From assembly GCA_023425645.1 (NCBI GenBank), contig JAFACG010000034.1, positions 1 through 64,000 on the forward strand: a DNA stretch of 64,000 nucleotides, given 5' to 3'. Made by a program: the position numbers and the translations under genes. The stretch comes from Pseudomonadota bacterium (lineage in GTDB: Bacteria; Pseudomonadota; Gammaproteobacteria; Burkholderiales; Burkholderiaceae_B). Within the stretch, counting starts at the first letter, position 1; every line of letters begins with the position of its first letter. The notes beneath the pieces are model-generated. The model searched no databases and was not told the DNA's origin. It saw nothing but the letters and a program-made list of their open reading frames with translations. Below, piece by piece: positions 45,990 to 54,812 of this stretch.

Positions 45990-47249
45990 ATGGGGGCTCG
46001 CCCGCTTGTAGCCTGTACGCATTGTGACACGGTTCACGAGCGGGTTCCCCTGCAGGGCGCGGGGCTCGCGCGCTGCGCGCGTTGCGACGCCGAGCTCTAT
46101 CGGCACAGCCGCTTTTCGCCGCGCCAGTGGCAGGCGGTGGTGCTGGCGGTTCTTGTCCTGTTCCTGATCGCCAACCTTTTTCCCGTCGTCCACCTGGGCA
46201 TGGCGGGCAAGACCGTATCTCCCACCTTTCCCAAGGCCTTGCTGCTGATCTGGCAGCAGGGCTATTTCGGCCTGTCCATCATGGCGGGGCTGGTTGGCTT
46301 CTGGCTTCCCCTGTTCCAGCTTCTATTCCAGTTCTGGGCGCTGGGACTGATCGCCCGCGCGCGCCCCTTGCCCGGCGATTTCGGCCTGGGCCTGCGCGTG
46401 CTCAGCCACCTGGAGCACTGGTCCATGACGGCCGTGCTTTTCCTGGGCGTGCTGGTGGCCATCGTCAAATTCGCCGGCATCGGCCGCCTGACCGTGGCGC
46501 CCGGTCTGTACGCCTTTTTCGTGCTGACCTTTTTGCTGACGGGGCTGAGCCGGCTGACGGCGCGCCGCCTGTGGCTATGGGCCGAGGATGCGCAGTTGGC
46601 GCCCATGGCGCGCGCCGGAGTGCTGGAGCGGGCGGGAGGCTGGTGCGCCTGCGATCATTGCGGCCTGGTCCAGACGGCCGAGGCGCAGGACTGCGAGCGT
46701 TGCGGCGCCGCCATGCACAAGCGCAAGCCCAACAGCCGGGCGCGTACCGCCGCCCTGGTGTTCACCGCCTGCATCTTCTACATCCCCGCCAACGTGCTGC
46801 CGGTGATGGAGCTGCGCAGCATCATGGGCAGCAGCGCCCACACCATTCTGGGCGGCGTCATACAGCTCTGGGAACTGGGTTCCTGGGATCTGGCCATCAT
46901 CGTGTTCGTGGCCAGCATCGTGGTGCCCATCACCAAGCTGCTGGCGTTGGGTGTATTGCTGCTGGGCCGGCGCTGGCGCGGCAATGCCGTTCAACGCCAG
47001 CGCAACCGCCTGTACGATATGGTCGAGCTCATCGGGCAATGGTCCATGCTGGACGTGTTCGTGGTGGTGCTGATGGCGGCCCTGGCCAATTTCCCCGGCC
47101 TGTCGCAGATCATCCCCGGCCCCGGCGCGCTCAGCTTCGGCCTGGTGGTGGTGCTGACCATGCTGGCCGCCTTGAGCTATGATCCCCGCGATGGCTGGGA
47201 TCGCGACACCGACACGGCCAGATCCCCGTCTTTGCCACACGCTTCTTGA
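45990..47249 (+). CDS. pqiA: Paraquat-inducible protein A (PqiA)
   Basis: The 419-residue inner-membrane protein consists of two repeats, each with a cytoplasmic zinc ribbon (CTHC...CARC, then CDHC...CERC) and four membrane helices (LVLFLIANLFPVVHLGM; FTACIFYIPANVLPVMEL). With PqiB and PqiC it forms a lipid-transport bridge between membranes. It starts three bases after the clpA stop, so it may be read through from clpA. pqiB follows after nine bp. Confidence 0.93.
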   Translation: MGARPLVACTHCDTVHERVPLQGAGLARCARCDAELYRHSRFSPRQWQAVVLAVLVLFLIANLFPVVHLGMAGKTVSPTFPKALLLIWQQGYFGLSIMAGLVGFWLPLFQLLFQFWALGLIARARPLPGDFGLGLRVLSHLEHWSMTAVLFLGVLVAIVKFAGIGRLTVAPGLYAFFVLTFLLTGLSRLTARRLWLWAEDAQLAPMARAGVLERAGGWCACDHCGLVQTAEAQDCERCGAAMHKRKPNSRARTAALVFTACIFYIPANVLPVMELRSIMGSSAHTILGGVIQLWELGSWDLAIIVFVASIVVPITKLLALGVLLLGRRWRGNAVQRQRNRLYDMVELIGQWSMLDVFVVVLMAALANFPGLSQIIPGPGALSFGLVVVLTMLAALSYDPRDGWDRDTDTARSPSLPHAS

Positions 47250-47258
47250 GGACACAAC

Positions 47259-48932
47259 GTGGACGATAACGACAACAAGAAGGCGGCGAACCCGCCGGAG
47301 CCGACCGGGCAGCCGCAGGGGCCGGCCCAGCCCCGCGTCGTCCTGGCGCAGCGTTCGCGCTTTTCCTGGATCTGGATCCTGCCCATCGCGGCGGCGCTGG
47401 TGGGCGCCTCGCTGGTGGTGCGCAACTGGGTGCTGACCGGCCCGCGCATCACCATCAGCTTCGATTCGGCGGACGGCCTGGTGGTGGATCAGACCAAGCT
47501 GCGCTATCGCGAGGTGAACGTGGGCACCATCTCCGACATCCAGGTGGCGCCGGACCGGCGCCGCGTCATCGTGACCGCCCAGCTCGAGCGCGAAGGCTCC
47601 GAGTTCATCACCCAGAAAGGTTCGCGTTTCTGGGTGGTGCGGCCGCGCCTGGGCCTGAACGGAGTGTCGGGCCTGGGCACCTTGCTGTCGGGCGTCTATA
47701 TCGGCGTGGATGCGCCGCATACCCTGGAAAAGGGCGAGAGCGCCTTTGACTTCACCGGCCTGGAAAGCCCTCCCGAGGTCATCAGCGGCCGCCCCGGCAA
47801 GCGTTTCGTGCTGACCGCGCCGGCACTGGGCTCGCTGGATCTGGGCTCGCCCCTGTATTACAAGGGCATACAGGTGGGGCAGGTGATCAGCTATGAACTG
47901 AACGATGCGGGCGATGGCGTGCGCGTGCAGGTCTTCGTAGACGCGCCCAATGATCAGTTCGTCACGCAAGGCTCGCGCTTCTGGAATGTGAGCGGCGTGA
48001 ACATGTCCCTGGATTCCAACGGTTTCAATGTGCGCACGCATTCCCTGGTGTCGGCCCTGGCCGGCGGGCTGGCGTTCGAGCAGATGCCCGGCGAGCCCGC
48101 CGTACCGGCCAAGAGCAACGCGGAGTACGAGCTGTTCTCCACCAAGGAGCAGGCCATGGCGGAGCCGGACGGCCCCGCCGTGGACCTGAACTTCCATTTC
48201 CATCAGTCCATCAAGGGCTTGAAGGTGGGCTCCAAGGTGGAGTTCCGCGGCCTGGAGCTGGGGCAGGTGGACGACATCGACCTGGAATATGATTTCGAAC
48301 GCAAGCGTTTCTTCGCCCTGGTCAAGGCGAGCATCTACCCGCAGCGCTTCGGCCGCATCTATGAGCAGGTCGCCGCCTCCGCCGTGAAGGGCGAAGATCC
48401 GGTGCGCTCGCTTTTCCGGCCCATGGTGGAGCGGGGCTTGCGAGCCCAGATGCGGCCGGCCAGCCTGATCACCGGCCAGCAGTACATCGCGCTCGAGTTC
48501 TTCGACAAGGCCGCCAAGGTGGATTTCAATCCAGATGCGCATCCCCTGGTCGTTCCGGTGATCGCGGGCGACTTCGATCGCCTCCAGGAGCAGGTCAGCG
48601 ATATCGTCACCAAGATTTCGGCCGTGCCGTTCGACCGGATCGGCAAGGATCTGCAAGGCGGCCTGACGGACCTGGGCAAGGTGCTCAAGCAGTTCGAAAA
48701 AAACACCGTCCCCCAGCTGAACGGCACGCTCAAGGCCATGGACCAGGCGGTGCAGAAGCTGAGCGCCATGCTGGAGTCCGATTCGCCCTTGAATTCCTCG
48801 GTCGACCAGACCCTGCGCGAGCTGAACCGTTCCTTGCGCTCCCTGCGCGATCTGACCGACATCTTGCAGAGCCAGCCGTCCTCCTTGTTGCGGGGACGCT
48901 CGCCCGACGTCCTGCCGGAGCCCAAGCCATGA
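47259..48932 (+). CDS. pqiB: MCE-domain lipid-transport protein PqiB
   Basis: The 557-residue protein has one N-terminal membrane helix (WIWILPIAAALVGASLVV) and three MCE domains in series (ITISFDSADGLVVDQTKLRY; GSPLYYKGIQVGQV; KVGSKVEFRGLELGQV), followed by a long helical C-terminus. PqiB hexamers form a tunnel across the periplasm. The start is GTG (GAGG upstream). Its end overlaps the pqiC start by four bases. Confidence 0.94.
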   Translation: MDDNDNKKAANPPEPTGQPQGPAQPRVVLAQRSRFSWIWILPIAAALVGASLVVRNWVLTGPRITISFDSADGLVVDQTKLRYREVNVGTISDIQVAPDRRRVIVTAQLEREGSEFITQKGSRFWVVRPRLGLNGVSGLGTLLSGVYIGVDAPHTLEKGESAFDFTGLESPPEVISGRPGKRFVLTAPALGSLDLGSPLYYKGIQVGQVISYELNDAGDGVRVQVFVDAPNDQFVTQGSRFWNVSGVNMSLDSNGFNVRTHSLVSALAGGLAFEQMPGEPAVPAKSNAEYELFSTKEQAMAEPDGPAVDLNFHFHQSIKGLKVGSKVEFRGLELGQVDDIDLEYDFERKRFFALVKASIYPQRFGRIYEQVAASAVKGEDPVRSLFRPMVERGLRAQMRPASLITGQQYIALEFFDKAAKVDFNPDAHPLVVPVIAGDFDRLQEQVSDIVTKISAVPFDRIGKDLQGGLTDLGKVLKQFEKNTVPQLNGTLKAMDQAVQKLSAMLESDSPLNSSVDQTLRELNRSLRSLRDLTDILQSQPSSLLRGRSPDVLPEPKP

Positions 48933-49540
48933 TGCCCCGTCCCATTCCCTTGCTGGCCAGCCTGGGCCTGCTGGCCGCATGCGCCGGCGCCCAGCCTACG
49001 TACTACACCTTGCTGGCTCCGCTCCCGTCGGCGCCGGCTGCCGCGCCCGTGCAGGGCTGGGCGGGCTTCCAGGTGCGCCGCGTGGAAGTTCCCTCGCAGC
49101 TGGACCGTCGCGCCGTGGTGCTGACCGTGCCGCCGGGCGCGCAAGTACGCCTGCTCAACGACAGCCAATGGGCTTCGCCCCTGCCCGACGAGCTCTCGCT
49201 GGCCCTGGCTTCGGGGCTGCAAAGCCGCCTGGGCGTGCCGCAGCTGGCGGATACGGGCGGCAAGGCCGCGTTCTGGCGCCTGGACATGGCCGTGCAGCGT
49301 TTCGAATCCATTTATGGCGAGCGCGCGGCGCTGGAGTTGAGCTGGTCCTTGCGTCCGGTAGGCTTCAAGGCGCCGGCCTACCAATGCCGCTGGCTGGATT
49401 CGGAGCCGGCGTCCTCGGTGTCCGAACTGATCGATGCGCATCGCCGCCTGCAAGGCCGCCTGGCCGATGCGCTGGCCGCGCAGATGCAGGGCAAGACCGT
49501 TCCCATGGAGTTGGTTAACTCACTTTCCTGCATGGGTTAA
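48929..49540 (+). CDS. pqiC: PqiC-like outer-membrane lipoprotein
   Basis: The 203-residue product has a lipoprotein signal (SLGLLAACAGAQPTYYTLL, Cys about 17) and the ABC-transport auxiliary lipoprotein fold of PqiC/YmbA (RRVEVPSQLDRRAVVL, WASPLPDEL). It would anchor the PqiB tunnel at the outer membrane. Its ATG overlaps the pqiB stop (ATGA). The last codons and the TAA stop lie inside the first two GGTTAAC repeats of the putA control region, an unusual overlap of coding and operator DNA. Confidence 0.92.
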   Translation: MMPRPIPLLASLGLLAACAGAQPTYYTLLAPLPSAPAAAPVQGWAGFQVRRVEVPSQLDRRAVVLTVPPGAQVRLLNDSQWASPLPDELSLALASGLQSRLGVPQLADTGGKAAFWRLDMAVQRFESIYGERAALELSWSLRPVGFKAPAYQCRWLDSEPASSVSELIDAHRRLQGRLADALAAQMQGKTVPMELVNSLSCMG

Positions 49541-49583
49541 CTTTTTTAAATTCGGGTTAACCTTAATAGGTGTCTGGGTTAAC
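49513..49583. promoter_or_regulatory. Array of four GGTTAAC sites, probable PutA operator
   Basis: GGTTAAC occurs at 49513-49519, 49535-49541, 49555-49561 and 49577-49583, all in the same orientation, with starts 22, 20 and 22 bp apart (about two helical turns). Its core GTTAAC is a self-complementary hexamer, suited to a symmetric dimer. The downstream putA product has an N-terminal ribbon-helix-helix DNA-binding domain, and PutA of E. coli represses its own gene through repeated hexamers. The first site is inside pqiC, and the second contains the pqiC stop codon. Confidence 0.7.
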
Positions 49584-49637
49584 CGGCAGTAGTATTTCGG
49601 CAATCCAATGCAACAGCATTTTTACCGGGATACGGGC

Positions 49638-52600
49638 ATGGCGAGCACTACCTTAGGCATCAAGGTCGATACGGAATTGCGCGAGCGTTTGCGCAGCGCG
49701 GCGGACAAGCTGCAATGCACGCCGCACTGGCTGCACAAGCAGGCCCTGCTTTCCTACATCGAGAATATCGAACGCGGGGCGATTCCCGGTGAATTGGCCT
49801 ATCTGCCGGGCGCTGAAGCTGTGGCGGCCGACGACCCCGTGGAGGCGCCGCAGGCTCCCTTCTACGCCTTTGCTCAGGACGTGCAGCCGCAAAGCGTGCT
49901 GCGCGCGGCCATAACGGCGGCGTACCGCCGTCCCGAAACCGAATGCGTGCCTTTGCTGCTGAGCGCGGCGCGCGCTTCGCAGGATCCGCGTGCCCAGGAA
50001 CTGGCCGCGCGCCTGGTGAACGCCCTGCGCGCCAAGCGCACCGGCGGCGGCGTGGAGGGACTGATCCAGGAATTTTCCCTGTCCAGCCAAGAGGGCGTGG
50101 CCCTGATGTGCCTGGCCGAGGCCTTGCTGCGCATTCCCGATCGCGCCACCCGCGACGCCCTGATCCGCGACAAGATCAGCCATGGCGACTGGCGCGCCCA
50201 TGTGGGCGAGTCGCCGTCCCTGTTCGTGAATGCCGCCACCTGGGGCCTGATGCTGACGGGGCGCCTGGTCAGCGTGAACAGCGAGAAGAACCTGTCGTCG
50301 GCGTTGACGCGCATGATAGGCAAAGGCGGCGAGCCTCTGATCCGCAAGGGCGTGGACGTGGCCATGCGCATGATGGGCGAGCAGTTCGTGACCGGCCAGA
50401 CCATCGCCTCGGCCCTGGCCAACAGTCGCAAGTTCGAGGAAAAGGGCTTTCGCTATTCCTATGACATGCTGGGCGAGGCGGCCACCACGGCCGAGGACGC
50501 GCAGCGTTACTACCAGGCCTATGAACAGGCCATCCATGCCATCGGCAAAGCCAGCCAGGGTCGCGGTATCTACGAAGGTCCCGGCATCTCCATCAAGCTG
50601 TCCGCCCTGCATCCGCGCTACAGCCGCGCCCAGCGCGACCGCGTCATGGGCGAGCTGTATCCGCGGCTGCTGGAACTGGCGCAGCTGGCGCGCCAGTACG
50701 ATGTGGGCCTGAACATCGACGCTGAAGAAGCCGACCGCCTGGAGCTGTCCCTGGACCTGCTGGACCGGCTGTGCTTCGACGCCTCCCTGGCGGGCTGGAA
50801 CGGCATAGGCTTCGTGGTGCAGGCCTATCAGAAGCGCGCGCCTTTCGTCATCGACTACCTGATCGACCTGGCGCGACGCAGCGGCCACCGCCTGATGCTG
50901 CGCCTGGTCAAGGGGGCGTACTGGGACTCGGAGATCAAGCGCGCCCAGGTGGACGGCCTGGAAGGCTATCCCGTCTATACGCGCAAGGTGCATACGGACG
51001 TGTCCTATCTGGCCTGCGCGCGCAAGCTGCTGCAGGCGCCGGAGGCCATCTATCCGCAGTTCGCCACGCACAATGCGCAGACCCTGTCGGCCATCTACTA
51101 CATGGCCGGCCAGAATTATTATCCCGGCCAGTACGAGTTCCAGTGCCTGCACGGCATGGGCGAGCCGCTCTACGATGAAGTGGTGGGCCCGGTCAAGGCG
51201 GGCAAGCTGAACCGCCCCTGCCGCATCTACGCGCCGGTGGGCTCGCACGAGACCCTGCTGGCCTACCTGGTGCGTCGCCTGCTGGAAAACGGAGCCAATA
51301 CATCATTCGTGAACCAGATCGGCGATGCCGACCTGCCGGTCGAGCACCTGATTGCCGATCCCGTGGCCCAGGCCCTGCAGCTGCAGCCGCTCGGCCGTCC
51401 GCACGACAAGATCCCGCTGCCGCGCCAACTCTATTGGGAGGCGGAGCAGCGCCTGAACTCCGCGGGCCTGGATCTGAGCAACGAGCATCGCCTGGGCTCG
51501 CTGGCGGCGGCCCTGATGCAGAGCGCCGCCCAGCCCTGGCGCGCGCAGCCCCTGCTGGCCCAGGACATGCCTGTCTGGGACGATTCCCGGGCCCGCGCCG
51601 TGCTCAATCCCGCCAATCACCAGGATGTCGTGGGGCAGGTCATGGAAGCCGGCGAGGCGGACGTCGCGCACGCCCTGGAAGCGGCGGCGCACTATGCCCC
51701 GATCTGGCAGGCCACGCCTGTGGACGAACGAGCCGGCGCCCTGCAGCAGGCGGCCCAGTTGCTGGAAGACCAGATGCAGGAACTGATGGGCCTGCTGGTG
51801 CGCGAAGCCGGCAAGTCCTACGCGAACGCCATCTCCGAAGTGCGCGAGGCCGTGGACTTCCTGCGCTACTACTCGGGACAAGTCCTGCGCGAATTCGACA
51901 ATGACCGCCAGCGTCCGCTGGGCGTGGTCGTCTGCATCAGCCCCTGGAATTTCCCCCTGGCCATCTTCCTGGGCCAGGTGTCGGCCGCGCTGGCGGCAGG
52001 CAATGTGGTGCTGGCCAAGCCGGCCGAGCAGACCCCGCTGATCGCCGCGGCCGCGGTGCGCCTGCTGCACCGCGCCGGCGTGCCTGAAGGCGCGCTGCAG
52101 CTGCTGCCGGGCGACGGGCCTACCGTGGGGGCGCCGCTGGTGGCCAGCCCGCAGGTCAACGGCGTCCTGTTCACCGGCTCCACGGCCGTGGCCAAATCGC
52201 TGGCGCGCCAGTTGGCCCAGCGCCTGACGCCGGACGGCCAGGTGGTGCCGCTGATCGCCGAGACGGGCGGCCTGAACGCCATGGTGGTGGACAGCTCCGC
52301 GCTGGCCGAGCAGGTGGTGTTCGACGTGCTCAATTCGGCGTTCGATTCGGCCGGCCAGCGCTGCTCGGCCCTGCGTCTGCTGTGCATCCAGGAAGAAGCG
52401 GCCGAGCGCGTGCTGGGCATGCTGCGCGGCGCCCTGAAGGAACTGCGCGTGGGCAACCCGGACTTGTTGAGCACGGATGTGGGGCCGGTCATCGACGAAG
52501 AGGCTCGAGCCGGCATCGAGCAGCACATTGCGGCCATGCGCAGCGCCGGCTTCCAGGTGGAGCAGGGCGAGCGGCCCGCCGGTCTGGCCGGGACATTCGT

Positions 52601-53411
52601 GCTGCCCACGCTGATCGAGATCAATCAGGTGCAGGACCTGGAGCGCGAGATATTCGGCCCGGTGCTGCATGTGATGACGTATGCGCGCAAGGACCTGGAC
52701 GCCCTGATCGACCAGATCAACGAACGCGGCTATGGGCTGACCTTCGGCGTGCATACCCGCCTGGACGAGACCGTGCAGCGCGTGGTGTCGCGCGTGCGCG
52801 CCGGCAATGTGTATGTGAACCGCAATATGGTGGGCGCGGTGGTGGGCGTGCAGCCCTTCGGCGGCGAAGGCTTGTCGGGCACCGGACCCAAGGCGGGCGG
52901 CCCGCTGTACCTGCGTCGCCTGCTTGGCCGCTGCGCGCAGGACCTGCCCCTGCAGGCCTTGCGCAAGAACGGCCAGGTCCTGCCCGGGCCCACCGGCGAA
53001 TCCAATGTCTATCAATTGCATCCGCGCGGTCGCGTACTGTGCATGCCGGCCAGCGAGGAGGGCTGGCGCGCACAGATGCAGGCCTGCGCGCTCAGCGGCT
53101 GCCAGCCGGTTCTGCTGAACCGCGCCGGGCTGGACGGCTTGCCCGAGCAGGGCGTGGAGCAGATTGATCTGTCAGAGCTGGGCTGCGCGGATTATGATGC
53201 TGTCTTGTTTGAAGGCGACGGTGATGAGCTCGAGCAACTGGCCATACAGGTGGCGCAGCGCGAAGGCGCCATCGTGGGGGTCCAGGGGCTGTCCACGCAA
53301 GAGTTGCGCCGGGGCGCGGCCTATGCGGCCGAACGTCTGATGCGCGAAGTCTCGGTCAGCACCAACACGGCGGCTGCCGGGGGCAACGCCAGCCTGATGA
53401 TGGTGGGTTAG
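49638..53411 (+). CDS. putA: Trifunctional PutA: proline and pyrroline-5-carboxylate dehydrogenase, transcriptional repressor
   Basis: The 1257-residue protein oxidises proline to glutamate in two steps and probably represses its own gene. Residues 1-45 are a ribbon-helix-helix domain (TTLGIKVDTELRERL, then CTPHWLHKQALLSYIE). The FAD-dependent barrel (about 230-570) has RLVKGAYWDSEIKRAQ and YTRKVHTDVSYLACA. The aldehyde dehydrogenase part (about 640-1110) has ISPWNFPLAIFLGQVSAAL, the Glu in IAETGGLNAM and the Cys in AGQRCSAL. A C-terminal domain follows, as in long PutAs. The ATG at 49638 matches family starts at MxxTTxGxK; the ATG at 49608 has no ribosome-binding site. Confidence 0.96.
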   Translation: MASTTLGIKVDTELRERLRSAADKLQCTPHWLHKQALLSYIENIERGAIPGELAYLPGAEAVAADDPVEAPQAPFYAFAQDVQPQSVLRAAITAAYRRPETECVPLLLSAARASQDPRAQELAARLVNALRAKRTGGGVEGLIQEFSLSSQEGVALMCLAEALLRIPDRATRDALIRDKISHGDWRAHVGESPSLFVNAATWGLMLTGRLVSVNSEKNLSSALTRMIGKGGEPLIRKGVDVAMRMMGEQFVTGQTIASALANSRKFEEKGFRYSYDMLGEAATTAEDAQRYYQAYEQAIHAIGKASQGRGIYEGPGISIKLSALHPRYSRAQRDRVMGELYPRLLELAQLARQYDVGLNIDAEEADRLELSLDLLDRLCFDASLAGWNGIGFVVQAYQKRAPFVIDYLIDLARRSGHRLMLRLVKGAYWDSEIKRAQVDGLEGYPVYTRKVHTDVSYLACARKLLQAPEAIYPQFATHNAQTLSAIYYMAGQNYYPGQYEFQCLHGMGEPLYDEVVGPVKAGKLNRPCRIYAPVGSHETLLAYLVRRLLENGANTSFVNQIGDADLPVEHLIADPVAQALQLQPLGRPHDKIPLPRQLYWEAEQRLNSAGLDLSNEHRLGSLAAALMQSAAQPWRAQPLLAQDMPVWDDSRARAVLNPANHQDVVGQVMEAGEADVAHALEAAAHYAPIWQATPVDERAGALQQAAQLLEDQMQELMGLLVREAGKSYANAISEVREAVDFLRYYSGQVLREFDNDRQRPLGVVVCISPWNFPLAIFLGQVSAALAAGNVVLAKPAEQTPLIAAAAVRLLHRAGVPEGALQLLPGDGPTVGAPLVASPQVNGVLFTGSTAVAKSLARQLAQRLTPDGQVVPLIAETGGLNAMVVDSSALAEQVVFDVLNSAFDSAGQRCSALRLLCIQEEAAERVLGMLRGALKELRVGNPDLLSTDVGPVIDEEARAGIEQHIAAMRSAGFQVEQGERPAGLAGTFVLPTLIEINQVQDLEREIFGPVLHVMTYARKDLDALIDQINERGYGLTFGVHTRLDETVQRVVSRVRAGNVYVNRNMVGAVVGVQPFGGEGLSGTGPKAGGPLYLRRLLGRCAQDLPLQALRKNGQVLPGPTGESNVYQLHPRGRVLCMPASEEGWRAQMQACALSGCQPVLLNRAGLDGLPEQGVEQIDLSELGCADYDAVLFEGDGDELEQLAIQVAQREGAIVGVQGLSTQELRRGAAYAAERLMREVSVSTNTAAAGGNASLMMVG

Positions 53412-53432
53412 GCGCGCTCGCCTGCGCGCCGC

Positions 53433-53455
53433 GCCGACTCGTACCCGGAGTCGGC
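53433..53455 (+). other. Hairpin without T-run between putA and livJ
   Basis: GCCGACTC and GAGTCGGC pair across GTACCCG. No T-run follows, so it is not a classical terminator; it may shape mRNA stability or a Rho-dependent end. Confidence 0.5.
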
Positions 53456-53524
53456 GGCCCGGTAAATTTCACAGCAGTAAGGCCGGCCATAAGCCCGGTC
53501 CCATTAAAACTAGGGAGAACAACC

Positions 53525-54682
53525 ATGCAGTCCATGAAAAACATCAAATTGGGTCTGGTCTCGGCCGCGGTGCTGGCCGCTTTTGCCGCAGCGCCGGCTT
53601 CGGCTGCAGAGAAAGTCATCAAGCTGGGCTTTGCCGCCCCGCTGACCGGTCCGCAGGCGCACTACGGCGAGGACATGCGCAACGGGCTGACCCTGGCCCT
53701 GGAAGAGGCCAATGCCCAGAAGATCCAGATCGACGGCGAGACCGCCCGTTTCGAACTGGTCGCCAAGGACGACCAGGCCGACCCGCGCACCGCCGTGCAG
53801 GTGGCCCAGCAGATCGTGGACGATGGCGTGGACGGCGTACTGGGCCATTTCAACTCCGGCACCACCATTCCGGCCTCGCGCGTCTACAACGACGCCGGCA
53901 TTCCGCAGATCGCGATGGCGACCTCGCCCGAGTACACCCAGCAGGGCTACGACAACACCTTCCGCATGATGACCAGCGACACCCAGCAGGGCGCCGCCGT
54001 GGGCCAGTTCATGGTGAAGGATCTGGCGGCCAAGAAGATCGCCCTGATCGATGATCGCACGGCCTACGGCCAGGGGCTGACCGATCAGGTGGCGCGCGCC
54101 GTTGAAAAGGCGGGCGGCCAGATCGTGGCCCGCGAGTACACCACGGACAAGGCCAACGACTTCACCTCCATTCTGACCAACATCAAGTCCAAGCAGCCCG
54201 ACGCCATCTTCTTCGGCGGCCTGGACGCCCAGTCCGGCCCCATGAAGCGCCAGATGCAGACCCTGGACATCAAGGCGCCCCTGGTCTCGGGCGAGATGAC
54301 CCGCAGCGACACCTTCCTGCGCCTGGCCGGCGGCGCCGCCGACGGCACCTACGCGTCCCTGGCCGGCGTGCCTCTGTCCACCATGGCAGCCGGCGAAAAG
54401 TTCGCCCAGGACTACAAGAACCGCTTCAAGGCCGATCCCGGCGTCTACGCGCCCTATGCCTATGACGGCGCCTGGAACATGATCACCGCCATGAAGGAAG
54501 CCGGCTCCTCCAAGGCCGAGGACTACCTGCCCAAGCTGGCCGGCCTCAAGCGCAGCGGCGCCACCAGCAGCAACATCGCCTATGACAAGAACGGCGACCT
54601 GAAGGAAATCGCCGTGACCATCTACGAGGTCAAGGACGGCAAGTGGACCATGGTCAAGACCATGGTGAGCCAGGCCAACTAA
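53525..54682 (+). CDS. livJ: Branched-chain amino-acid ABC transporter, substrate-binding protein
   Basis: The 385-residue periplasmic protein has a signal peptide (GLVSAAVLAAFAAAPASA, cut before AE) and the Leu/Ile/Val-binding fold (KLGFAAPLTGPQAHYGEDM; AGIPQIAMATSPEYTQQGYD). It captures the amino acid for LivHMGF, whose genes follow in order. ATG at 53525 has AGGGAG upstream; a Met three residues on is an alternative. Two strong hairpins lie between it and livH, which would leave more mRNA for the binding protein. Confidence 0.93.
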   Translation: MQSMKNIKLGLVSAAVLAAFAAAPASAAEKVIKLGFAAPLTGPQAHYGEDMRNGLTLALEEANAQKIQIDGETARFELVAKDDQADPRTAVQVAQQIVDDGVDGVLGHFNSGTTIPASRVYNDAGIPQIAMATSPEYTQQGYDNTFRMMTSDTQQGAAVGQFMVKDLAAKKIALIDDRTAYGQGLTDQVARAVEKAGGQIVAREYTTDKANDFTSILTNIKSKQPDAIFFGGLDAQSGPMKRQMQTLDIKAPLVSGEMTRSDTFLRLAGGAADGTYASLAGVPLSTMAAGEKFAQDYKNRFKADPGVYAPYAYDGAWNMITAMKEAGSSKAEDYLPKLAGLKRSGATSSNIAYDKNGDLKEIAVTIYEVKDGKWTMVKTMVSQAN

Positions 54683-54700
54683 GACCTGCATCTGGTGCCT

Positions 54701-54751
54701 GAGCCGCGCGTTGCCGTGCGGCTCTTCAGCCGGCCTCCCGGGGAGGCCGGC
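54701..54751 (+). other. Two intercistronic hairpins between livJ and livH
   Basis: GAGCCGC/GCGGCTC (54701-54724, 10-base loop) is followed by the perfect 10-bp stem GCCGGCCTCC/GGAGGCCGGC (54729-54751, loop CGG). There is no T-run. Such hairpins after a binding-protein gene commonly protect the upstream mRNA from 3' decay. Confidence 0.65.
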
Positions 54752-54812
54752 GCCCGCTGTTCCGTGGCCATGCCGCGGTGCATGCCCGGGAAACGACAGC
54801 GAGTCCTTGTCG

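Noticed and set aside
43689..46193. An 834-codon minus-strand frame opposite clpA
   Set aside because: clpA is unmistakable on the plus strand; the antisense product has no motif and biased composition.
46575..48980. An 801-codon minus-strand frame opposite pqiA and pqiB
   Set aside because: It spans two coupled, recognisable genes on the other strand and shows no domain.
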